A stretch of 64,000 bases of DNA from Thunnus maccoyii (taxonomy: Eukaryota > Chordata > Actinopteri > Scombriformes > Scombridae), in NCBI RefSeq assembly GCF_910596095.1, contig NC_056548.1, positions 19,988,651-20,052,650 on the forward strand. The letters run 5' to 3'. The translations under genes and the position numbers were made by a program. Below, piece by piece: positions 1-10,803 of this stretch; position 1 is the first letter of the stretch, and every line of letters begins with the position of its first letter. A model generated the notes under the pieces. That model searched no databases, was not told where the DNA came from, and worked only from the letters and a program-made list of their open reading frames with translations.

Positions 1-1185
1 GTCAAGAGCCAAAACATCTCAAGCCCCCAGACATGTTTTCACCTGTGAGCGTGTGCGTGTATGTGTGTGTGTGTTGGCTACCTGGCTGCATAATAGGATC
101 AGCAGGGACTTTGCTGCTGTCACGTACACGCTTGTTTGTGTATGAGAAAGAGAGGAAGAGTGAAAAAGAGATTCAGGCTACTGCCATATTGCTGGCCACA
201 AAGTGATGCTTGTCTCTGTCTGTCCTTGACGCCAAGACGGCATCATGTAAAAACCAGTTTGCTATCTCGCGAGCAGAGCCCACAATAGAGCCTGCCTTAG
301 TTGCGCCTATCCTCTCCATGCACCTGCTCCACAGCTGCCTGAAAGCTTTTCTAACCCCCCCACCCCTACCCCACCAACACCACCACTACCACCACCACCA
401 CCATCCCACCCGCCTCACATTGTATGAGTCATGCTTCAATTCACTGTTTTTTTTAATGCTGCTGCTTTTAAATGCAACTCCACCAGCACATTGTATCAAA
501 GCAGCAAAGTAATTTATCTAACTTTAGCCCAAAGCAGAATTCTTTGTTTTAGTTAGTAAAGATTCATTCTGCTTAACTCATCTTTGCTATGTGAGCATTT
601 TATAGAGAAGGCATTGGCACTCTTGCTGTATTTGACACATTTATGAATCGCTGCAATATGCCAATATTTTAAATTATAACGTACAACTTGTTAAAGCAGC
701 ATACTGCCAGGCAGGAACTAATCCATGTGCTTGTGGAGAAGTGTGTTTTTTAAGTCCTTCAAGTGAGTTCACTAAAGCTCTCCTCACTCTATCTACCTTT
801 GCAGTGGCAATCAGTTGACTGCAGGAGTAAGTCTAAAGCAGATTTCCTGCACCCTGGAGTTCCTCTCATGAATGACATTGGCTTGACTGCTTCCCTTTTT
901 ATACTGTCCATTTTATGTTCTGCATTGATTCACTAAACTGAATTCATTTTTTTTTCAAGAAGAAGTAAAAGAAAGATTCTGTATTGGGTGAGAGACAGAT
1001 GTGTTAGGATGAATCACTACATGCAGGAGGTAGATTTTAGCACCGGCTGTAGATTTTGTTCTATTATGCCCAAAATACAACTGCAAATAAGTCTCTTTGG
1101 TGAAAGCACTGACTGTTGCTCTGGTATTGTGTTGTCAGCAGTCTCAGCTGTAACTGAAATGTTTTTCTGTCTCTTTGTGTTTTAG
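1..1185. other. left flank, no supported gene
   Basis: AT-rich non-coding DNA with a short GT tract at about 62-74 and a CCA/CAC-rich low-complexity stretch at about 355-410. The short open frames here have no recognisable domain or paired splice sites. It could be an intron of a gene whose last exon is proposed at 1186-1286. Confidence 0.5.
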
Positions 1186-1286
1186 ACGAAACCACTGCGG
1201 TCGTTTCACTGTTCCAATACTGGATCACAGACATTCTTCCCTTGCAGGGAGACAAGAAGACAGATTTTTCTACAACACACCCATGA
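1186..1286 (+). CDS. possible last exon of a gene entering from the left
   Basis: A good polypyrimidine tract and TTTTAG acceptor end at 1185. In the frame that starts with a split codon (two bases, then GAA at 1188) the segment codes about 32 residues, including the run SLFQYWITDILP, and stops at TGA 1284-1286. An ATTAAA poly(A)-like signal follows at 1436-1441. I do not recognise the peptide and found no convincing upstream partner exon in the window. It may be only a chance acceptor. Confidence 0.22.
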
Positions 1287-4200
1287 GACTGTCAATCACA
1301 CAAACACAGTGACAGTACTGAAGGATTATTTCCACTGTGTTTCATCATTTTAAACAAGAATATTCTTGTTTTTTTTTTCTCATATACTGCATTTCAAAAG
1401 TGTTGGGCATACCATGATGCTATGTGAATGTTTTTATTAAATATTTTTGCCTTTTTACACTTTTGTCTAATCTTTTTTTATGCCTAATGTCTCACAAGAA
1501 GAAAACAATCCTGAGCTAGGCCTGCCACACAGCATGAATAAGCTTGACGTTGTCATTATCGACCGAGCTGTTACTTACCTTCCTGTTTGTTAGAGTTGTT
1601 TCGTATTTGTTTTTTTATGTAGTTTAAAATGAATCAAACATTTAATTGGTATTAACATCACACCCATCCACCTTATTTAATTGCCAGCAAAGCAAATGTC
1701 AGCTCTGCCGGTGCTCCAGTGTTGTTTGCAGATGTTATGACATTTAAACCCAGCCGGCTAACCTAATAGCTCTTCAATTATCTCGACTTCCCACAAATCA
1801 ATTTCTGACCAAGCTGCTATTCCATATGCCTTTTCAAATTTACTGTTTCACCTAACTGCACTGGATAGATTGATTGTCATCAGGAAGGCAATACTAATGA
1901 GAATAATGATGTCCCTGCAGATATTACTTATGAGGGTAAATGATTAAGAACAATAACTAGTCCCATTACGTGATTCCCACAAACATTTGTTGCAGTTATC
2001 TAACCGTATGCTCAGTATAGTAACACAGCATGTTGTTGATGGGCCTTAGGAAACCAGTACCACCCAGGGAGCCTGTAGCTTAACCTTCAGCACCACCATA
2101 CCTGTCTACAGCTCAGGTAATCTATTTTAATACATTTAACCGTAGCTTGTTGCCAGGGGATGAGTTCAGGAAAAGGGTAGAGAATTAACTCGGCTTGGAT
2201 GCGCCATTGTGATGACATGAGTGAGCGCTGTCTGCCACATAGCAGCTTCAGAGGAATTGTTGTCTTTCCAGAACTAGGATGTGCCAGTAGCCACCAGCAG
2301 TTTATACTGTACAGTGCAACAAAAAGCTCTGTGCGTAGGTGTATACTATTATAGTAGTGAACAATTAACATGAGGGCTGCCATCTGTGGCCTCCATTCAT
2401 GGATGGACGCACCAGGTGCTGTGTCTGATGGAAAGTCATGGGCTTATGCTGCTGACATTAGCCAGAGATGACAATAAGGACAAAGACCGCATTGCCTATC
2501 ATTCTTATATAAATGATTTTTTAGTGGTTATAGTGCTTTGTGTTTTTTGTCCTCCACACAGTAGTTAGATATACTTTGTAGCCATTCTAGCAACATGGCT
2601 CTAGGGATGGCCCTGTTCCAGACTGAAATAGCTCAAAAAATATAGGATGGATTGCTATGAAATTGTGTACAGCCATTCACGGTCCCCAGAGGATGAATTC
2701 TTCTGACTCTGGTGAGCCCTGACTTTTCGTCTCACACCGCCAGCAGATCAAAGTTTTAACTTATCTAGTTTAATAGCTCAATATCGACCATCATGATTGG
2801 GACAAAATTTGGTAGACAACACGGTTCCCAGAGGATGTATCCTAATGACTTTGATGATTTCCTCTAGCGCTCTAGCACCATCATGAGGTTGACATTTTTG
2901 GTTTTGAGGGAAATTACTCAACTATTGCATGGGTTGCCAGGCATTGGTTAAGACATAATTGGGGATCCCCTGACTTTTTGTGCAGTACCAGCATGAGGCT
3001 AATTTTTTTAATTTATCCAATACTTTGGTTTATGACCAGATTCCTGCAGAACTATTGACATTCCTATCGAGCTCAGCCAAATTTAGCATGCTAACACTAG
3101 AAACATGGTAAACATTATACCTGCTAAACAGGAGCATGTTACTATGCTGATGTTAGCATTTAGGCAGCACTGTGCCTAAGTAGTCTCAGAGAACAGCTTG
3201 CAAGTCTTGTTAATGTTTGACTTCACTTTGTTTTATATTTTGTACCACTGAAGCCATCAATGAGTTTAGTTTTTTACTTTCTGTGTAATACCTGAAATGC
3301 TGTATCTTGACATGCATAACACAAAACATCACAAGTTTCTGTGGTGTCATGAGTTTGCAGAATAAATGCCAGTATTTAAGATTATTCATTGATGCATGAG
3401 TTGGGAGGCAAAAATGAGCCCTATTACCAGAGATGAGAAGAAGGTCATTGCTGGCTGCACTCACTGAAGAGATTTGGTTTCTTGTCCACTGAGAGACGTT
3501 ATCAGCACAGCTTCCTCATTATAAGACCTAACTCTGAGTTGAGGACCCTGGGGCCAGAAAGGATATTAAAGCTCAAAGAAAAATGCTGACATGGCAAGAG
3601 GAGCCTTTCTAACATCAACAGAAAAACATCCAAATCAACCAACCTGGCACATTCAGATGGGTTCTAGTGGTTCTGACTTCAAATAACTTAGCCCCATCTG
3701 TTCAAGGCTATTAAAGGAACTGCTGAAGTCAGAAATCAGTTACACTAGATGCTAATGTACTTTACCAGAATTGGTTAAAAACTTCTCATTCATCATTTTT
3801 CACTTCACAAACAGAAATCATCACAATCCTGAAAATGTTCTGAACAGACTCCAAAACACTGAAAATAAAGTATGTGTGTGCAAATGACAATATTAATACA
3901 AATATTTTATATTCTTATCACAGTGTGGCAACTATATGCAAGATTACATAGAAAAAATTTTTTTTTAATGCAATGAACTGCATTTCACTTTATGTTACAT
4001 CAGACAAAACTGCATACAATAACTAAGCATACATTTGATTGAAGTTAATTTCAACAACAGAATTTTGTAAAACAATTATACAGAATAATCATAATTTCAA
4101 TATGATTCCACTAAAAGTTGATACACTTTAATATTAAACTGTCACCCAGCCCTATACTCTATTCAACCTTCCTTCTGTCCAGATTGACTTCTTTGTTCCT

Positions 4201-4482
4201 GTGTGCCAACTCCTGTAATCCCCTTAGACACACCACCTGCAGACGGCCTCTTACGTAAAGACAGGAAGGAGACAGTATAAGGGCTGACCAGACCATCCTG
4301 AATCAGAGAGCTGAGTACAGGTTGAAGTGTCCACACACACACACACCCGGACAGACCCTCTGTCAGTGGGTTTCCCGTCCTGGGAGTCCAGGAAGAGGAG
4401 CTTGAGAGAACCATCATCTGTTATTTGTCATCTTTAACTCATTCCTCATCTAACAGAAAAAAAAACAGAAGGAAACTCTAAA
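1287..4482. other. intergenic, mostly unannotated
   Basis: No coding signal. It contains a degenerate interspersed repeat at about 2600-3190 (separate entry) and a short CA tract at about 4329-4346. The open frames at 2087-2383 and 4163-4417 on the minus strand look like chance frames. Confidence 0.5.
2600..3190 (+). repeat. degenerate interspersed repeat, copy 1
   Basis: The stretch carries internally repeating phrases: a 'cccagaggatg' motif at about 2685 and 2829, 'catcatgaggt' and 'agcatgaggct' phrases near 2880-3000, and a 'gcatgctaac...atgctgatgttagcattta' tail near 3085-3165. An inverted relative lies at about 31780-32140, sharing the reverse complements of 'tttggtttatgaccaga' and the 'atgctgatgttagcatt' tail. 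Its class is not clear; no coding sequence is visible. Confidence 0.55.
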
Positions 4483-6202
4483 ATGTTTTTCAGAATCCCA
4501 AGACTGACTCCAGGATACATCAGATTTCTGCAGGTAAGCCATTTAGTTTTTTAAAAGTTCAGTTATCATTGTGAACATTCATGAAATCAGGTAAGATGTG
4601 CATAACTGCTGAGGAATGAGGAATTACAATGGTTTGGATTTTTCGATGTCACTTTGTTATAAAGTTGAAGAAGACACAATTCACAAAAGATTTGGAGCCA
4701 AGCAGAAAACAATAAGTGAACCACCTACAGCATAGTTTCATGTGCTGTGATTCTTACTCTCAGAAGCATAGTGACACTAAAACTGTCAGCACCACTGGGA
4801 AGCAGGAACATGCTGAGTCATTAGATTTTACTTGCCTATGATCTCAGAAAAAGTGGATTGCCATTAATTTGCACCAGGCAGCTTGTTTTGATTTAAGACA
4901 TTTCAAACAAAGAGGCAGAAAGCCCTTTTAATATCTTGGAATTGAAGTTTAGATTACATGTTGCTTGGCATGCTCTGTCTCTACTGGTTCTTAAAGGAGT
5001 AGGATGAAATAACTTGTCAGTTCTGAGCAACCACTGAGGGGAAGAAGTGTACTGGTTTTATAGGTATATACAGCGGTTTATAGCCAGAGACAGTGCATAC
5101 GGCAAGTTTGTTTCACTAAGCTTTATACTGACATGCAGCCATTTTTTTCAGTCAAATCGCTCAAGATGCAGCTGTGACAAGATGATGAAATACAATACTA
5201 TCATATTATACACACACCATCCACAAATACGAGGTCTTTCCATGCTACTGTTCCAGTAATTGCAGATGGCTTTTGCTTTAGCTCACAAAACACAATCACC
5301 TATTTGGTGGAGTTTGCTACAAACAATGGAAAAATCCAAACTTGTGACAGTCCGTTGCATTGTAAATGGAAATGGGAAATGGGTGAGTGAGCTACAGGAA
5401 TGGCTTCTTAACTGCCTGTGACGCATCTCCATTAGAAACTACGAAGTTTCTATTATTTGCTCCTCAATGGTCTTTATTATTGTCAAGGGCCCACTGAGGA
5501 AATTGCCCATGTCGCAAAATAGATGAGCTTTTTGTTTGTCAAAAGAGACAGACCACCATTTGGTAAATGAGAGAAGATGGGTTTTTAATCTCTTGTGGAT
5601 TGTTGGGAGGACTGGATGGGGCGAGGGCTGAGGTGAGCATATTGTGGCTCATTTGATGCAGACAATAGTTTGGGAAAAGGCTAACAATACATACTGTCCT
5701 CCTGTGCTGTGCTCCTTAGGCCTGAAGTTAATCTCTATCCATGCGTATCCTTTGGACATTAACAAATCAGAACTTTGGCTGTTGTTTGCTTGGCAGTTGT
5801 TCTATTTTTGGACTGCCTTGATACCATGTCACAATTTATTTGTCACTGAACCATTGAAACCAACATCCAACATTCCCCTGATCACATTTTATCTAAACTT
5901 TCTTCTCCTTTCAGACTCAAGCCTACCATAATGTTCCTGTGACGCCTCCAGCTGAGAACACCATGCCTGGTATGGCAATGCTGCTGGGGGCCATGGGGAT
6001 CGGGATGTGTGGCTACAGCTCCAGGCAGTTGGCCCTCCACCACCGGCCCTCCACCCGTGTGCTGCAGTGGGTTGGCACACACACTGACGCCAGCATGGTG
6101 GGCACAGCTGCTCACAGGACCCCCTTACTGGATGATACTCGTCGGGCTGGTGCCCACCAGGAGATCCCACCTCCCTCCTTTGTGGGACACAAGTTCCCTT
6201 AA
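4483..6202 (+). CDS. unrecognised small protein, 112 aa, two exons
   Basis: Exon 1 is 4483-4533 (17 codons, donor GTAAGC) and exon 2 is 5915-6202 (acceptor TTTCAG, stop TAA at 6200-6202); the 1.4 kb intron is in phase 0. The start follows an in-frame-clean leader (CTAAA before ATG). The N-terminus MFFRIPRLTPGYIRFLQ is basic and hydrophobic with no acidic residues, as in a mitochondrial presequence. Residues about 34-48 (MPGMAMLLGAMGIGM) form a glycine/methionine-rich hydrophobic segment that may be a short membrane helix. The rest is basic and His/Pro/Thr-rich. I do not recognise the family. Codon choice in exon 2 is GC-rich against an AT-rich background, which supports real coding. Function is unknown; a small mitochondrial membrane protein is an inference only. 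Confidence 0.6.
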
Positions 6203-8740
6203 AGTAACTTGGTTGAATATAGATTGGCCACCATCATAGGTTGAGTTCCAGTAACTACACTTTTGCATGTTTAAGATCGTAGCTATGCTGGCCCATTGCA
6301 TCAATGTGGCCCATGTGCTCTCTGATGATATGCGAGTGTGGATATCTGACTGATCTCAACCTGTGTGTTGGCAGGAAGTTGGATGTGATATCCATGTGTT
6401 AGCTAGTGTAACACATGCAAAAATAGTTTGAATTCTACCGGATTGTATCAATTAGTCACTAATATTAGAGTCCTTAATGCACTGTGTGGGCACTAAGAAA
6501 TATGAATGATTGGATGAGTATGTAATGATGCTGGAACCTCCCAAAGACTGTTGCTGAATGCAGCTTGAATGAACTAACATGTTTAATTTGGAGACATTGT
6601 GTGTCTTTTTGAGGCTTGGCGTAAAAAGGGACTGACGCTTGGCAGTGCCCCTCTGTACACAGATGGTTGGTAAACCTCTCTCTATGCCCCCCTCCTTCTC
6701 TCCCCAGGCAGACAGCCATGTTTAAGTGCTTGAGCAGCCCATCCCTGCCCATGACTTTAATTGATTTCCTCTGAGGAGGAGCAGGTGCCATCCATCAACG
6801 GGCCTTGGCGTTTGCTGCCGTAGTCTGGCAGTGACTGTCAATCAGACTGTGGTGGAAGACACAGGTTGGCTTTGTGGCTGAATCAGTGACGGGTGCTTCC
6901 TGTTTTCAAAACAGTTAAACTTTCCAAAGGTTTGATCAGGGTAGTGAAGAACAGCAGAAAGTGGCAGGAAAGTTTTGTGGATAGAAAGCGTCTTTCAGAG
7001 TAATAGAAGAAAGTCATGCACAATTGATATTAAGACCTGAGTCGTGTAAACAATGCTTATAAAAATACACCTTGCTGGATTACTAATGCTTATTTACCTG
7101 GCTCAGACAGCGATGGCGACAAGCAGGCAGGGTAGACTGGTGATTCCCCCAGGATAAGCCTGTGTCCTCTGAGGGGATTAACCCATGTGGAAAATCATCC
7201 CTGGCACACACACTCATTAACCTAATCTGGTATTAGAATCAAGGACTCATGAGAGGCAGACAATCCTGCGCATCCCTACTTTGTACCATTCCCCCTGCAG
7301 TGTCCACCATTCATCCTAATGTCACGTGTTCATATGGAATTGGTGTTTCCATTTGTGGTTACACCAAAAATGTAGCAGTGAAAAGGGAATTAAAATTTGG
7401 CGAGACACTGAGTGTGGTTGAGAATGTGTGCCGTGCCTTACAGGGAGCACAGGGTCATAACTGTCTTTATCTTCACTGCCTCCTAGTATGGATATGTAGT
7501 CATAACACGCCATAAAAGGGAAATTTTATTTCTCCATGAGCAGGACACAGACAGAGGAGGTACTGTAGTATTCTGCTAAGCTGTGAAAAAGGAGGATGGT
7601 GGGAAAGTTGAGTGTTTCATCACGTAGAGGTCAGCCAGACCTTGTAATCAATTTTTTTGATGCTGAAGAGCCAGCCTTGTCTGTCTGCCAAAATGGACCA
7701 GCGGCTAGTTGTGGCAGGTTGGGAGTTTTTTAGAGCCCCAGTATTGGACCTTCAGAGCGCTAGCTCAGTAGGTCACACACAGAATGGTCGTAATACACTC
7801 AGCAGAGGGGCTAATGGCTCCAACTGGCATCAGACACTGAACAATTGGTCACCTTACTCTGGACAGAGACTGACACCATAAAACAATTTCATAATGGGGT
7901 TGTAATGGTCTCAAAACAAAAGGATACTCTGTGTTTTTAAGTATATACCACTGAGGGGAAAATATATAGGTATGTTGGAGCTTTTTTTCTAAGAAATAAC
8001 AGATTCATCTCAGGCTCTCATATATGTATGACTTGACGTGCTTTTCACCTGTTCTTACATCTAGGTCTGAAAGTATTGTCATGCTGGCACCGAACTGCAA
8101 TGCATAGTCATGTTTGGGCATTGCACTCCCATGAGTGTGAAATCAATATGGGTAAGGGTTGGAGGTTGTGTAATGCACCTGGCTGGTTTTGATGGATTCT
8201 CTCTTTACTGCAGTGGTGCACAGTGAGCACAGAGCACTGTGAAAACCTATTGATCTCAATCATAGAGTTGGAGAGAGCTTGTCTCCTCACTGCAGCAAAC
8301 TTCCTGTTTCACTCAGCATTGCACAGTTTATGAGGGGGTACTGCCAAGACAGTGCACGGACAAAAAGGAATATCTGAAAACATGTTTGCTGTTAAGAACT
8401 GTGTGTTGGACTAAAATACAGGGAATGTTTGAAAGCACAGTATTGCTCTGTTACCTTGCTTGTGGGTGTCACACCCCAGTGCTCATCTATTTCAGTCTGT
8501 GAAGGTGTACAAACTTGAGTTCAGCTGTGCATGATAGATGACAGATTTGTTCTGTTAGCAATATAATTAATATTTAATGAATAGATGTTGGAAGAGATTT
8601 ATGAAATAAAAGCATTTGGCAAACATGCTGCTCCACTGTTGCACTTTAGTTACACCTGTGGGTCAGATTGTTTTTGTACCGTGTTGTGTGATGAAGTTGT
8701 CCTTTTTTCAAGAAATAAAGGCTTCTAGTCAACGTGAAAT
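6203..8740 (+). other. possible long 3' UTR / spacer
   Basis: No coding exon is supported. Two canonical AATAAA signals occur at 8605-8610 and 8714-8719. The second is followed by T/GT-rich sequence, so a transcript may end near 8740, and this may be the 3' end of the 112-aa gene. Short frames here (6474-6791 minus, 7249-7515 plus) show no family signature. Confidence 0.35.
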
Positions 8741-9950
8741 TTATGCTGTTTTGCTGTAATATGCTTGAATAGTTTGATTTGAGTCAAGATGAATTATTAT
8801 TAATTGTTATTAAGATAAATCATTTCTTAATTATACTTTGAGACAATAATTACTGTATGGAGAAAATAACAATCCTCAATATGTAATTGACTTACATGAA
8901 GGATATGGTAAATATATATTGTAAAGTAAATAGGTTTGAGAGGACTCAACATATTTTGACATTAAAATACACAATTATCTAAAGTGTTTTTGTAGTTTTT
9001 GCCCTTAAAATATTAAAAAACAGGTAAAAACACAAGGCAAGGCAAGTTGATGTCAATCCATACTAGATCTTCATGAGTCTGAAAAATGTCTGCTGAACCT
9101 GAAAATATTAGTGACCATACAACCTGCACCACCTGCCTGTTTACAACTGTGCAGATGCGGGAATCACCAATGGATATTTTACATCTCAGTGCCCATAACA
9201 TTCAGCAACAATGAACTTAAAAATATTGGCACAATTGTTTGCTTTTATTCTGTCATAAATAACCTACACATACACCAAATATTCACAAAAAATGAGAAGA
9301 AGAAAACCAAAAGACACAAATTCAATCTAACATGAGACCTGGACATGCAGACACAAAAATATTAATATATACCAATACCGTTGCTGCAGACTCCATCAGA
9401 TACACAGTGTACAAAGATGTGTAGTTAGTTATTTGCATAAATTGAAGAGGTTAGAGTGATGGGTTTTACAGCATTGTAAATCCCAAACAATAATGCTAAG
9501 GAGTAATCAGGAAAGCCACTGAATCTGCAGATGCAGATGCACTGAAACTAATATCTTCAAATTCTGTAATATAGAAGACAAACAACCTTTCAGGAGGTTT
9601 GAATCCCCCCAATGTTGAAAATATGCGTAGAGATTGACTCTCTCTGGAGCTGTCTGGTACTGTAGGTCAGTGGGTCATCAGCCTGTGTGAGCCCATATCC
9701 ATAATAGGTGAAGAGAAAGGTGAAGCGGGGCCGCCACATCCCAGAGGCAACAGGTTTTTCCTACTGCAGCCTAACTGTGCCCTCCAGTGGACATACCACG
9801 CGGATAATCCGTGTCATCAGTCATCGATGTTCAAAGTTTTTGCTCTTTGCTTCGCTGTGCGGGTTACAGTCAGGCCTCGTCTTCATGTGAAGATGTTTCC
9901 TCCAGGAACATGTAACGCGAATTAAACTTTTCTCAAAGAAAATGCAGTTT
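8741..9950. other. AT-rich spacer
   Basis: Non-coding AT-rich sequence with no repeat or gene I can support. Open frames around 9013-9335 and 9708-9890 have no domain or splice context. Confidence 0.4.
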
Positions 9951-10763
9951 CATTTCTATGTCCGCCACTCGCTCTCCTCAGTGAAGACACGGCGAGACAG
10001 TGCGCATGGTTGAGCAACGCTGGAGGAAGCAACGCGTGGAGTAGAGTTGACCAAACTCAGGACAAAAGGATTTTGGATTTATTTGTCCGCTTTTAAGGGT
10101 TTGTAACGATTTCTTTTTTAGTCCTTTCCAAACTAGAGGTACGGCGTTTAAACGAACTGATTACAAAGTTTCGCAACACGTTTTCAAATTGTTGGATGTA
10201 GACTTAATTCAAGCTCCCGTCTAAAAGTTTGATTGGGCGTTTAAGTGTATGCTGTTAGAGCGAAATTATATGTTTATAAATTATATGTTTTATCAACATA
10301 TGATCTAGAATCTGTTTTGCCAACTCTAGTTTTATAGTTTTCGATGGCGCTGTATGCGTGCTTCTGTGTTAGTTTTGGCGCATTCCTCATGCGTACAGTT
10401 AAGATGCTTTTAAACCAAACATGCTACTAGCTTTTGTCACATGTGGTCACACTGGAGTGTCCTTCTGCGGCTGATCCATGTTATTTAGCCACATTGTGTA
10501 AAGACATTGATTGTCTTATAGGCTATCATTCAAATGTACAGCATAAGTTCCCTGTAAACTCACTCAGTCTATCATAAACCTGAAGGGGATCAGTTCAGGG
10601 TTGGTTCAGACTTGTAGTCACTGTATATGTGTGTGACTTCATCCATCATCTTTCTGGATGTGTGTGTGTGTGTGTGTGTGTAGGTCACCTCCACAGTGCC
10701 ACATTGGTCTAGGTTGAGTGAAAGAGCAACAAGCACCTGCGGGGCCGCATCAGTGGCTGCAGT
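9951..10763 (+). promoter_or_regulatory. likely promoter / 5' UTR of the cytospin-like gene
   Basis: The stretch 9951-10060 is richer in CpG than its surroundings (several CG dinucleotides near the 'cggcgagacagtgcgc' and 'caacgcgtgg' phrases), as expected at a transcription start. A TG tract at 10659-10681 ends directly in TAG, a possible acceptor for a 5' UTR exon starting at 10684 and running into the ATG at 10764. TSS and UTR splicing are inferred. Confidence 0.35.
10659..10681. repeat. (TG)n microsatellite
   Basis: About eleven TG units. It abuts a TAG that may serve as the acceptor of the coding start exon of the cytospin-like gene. Confidence 0.9.
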
Positions 10764-10803
10764 ATGGGAAACTTTTCCAGCAAGGACAGCCATGGACCCA
10801 CAG
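10764..10803 (+). CDS. cytospin-like exon 1, myristoylation-type start
   Basis: The ATG opens [13 protein letters not shown] and the donor is GTAGGT in phase 1. Gly2, Ser6 and a basic Lys7 fit the N-myristoylation pattern MGxxxS[RK]. If this start is used, the protein could be lipid-anchored, which is not a known feature of the long cytospins. The exon joins 12559 to give the in-frame codon GGG. Confidence 0.75.

Noticed and set aside
6009..6239. Alternative frames over exon 2 of the 112-aa gene, both strands
   Set aside because: GC-rich coding sequence opens several frames; only the frame from 5915 joins exon 1 in phase.
7249..7515. 88-residue frame between the first two genes
   Set aside because: No domain, no splice sites, no conserved pattern.
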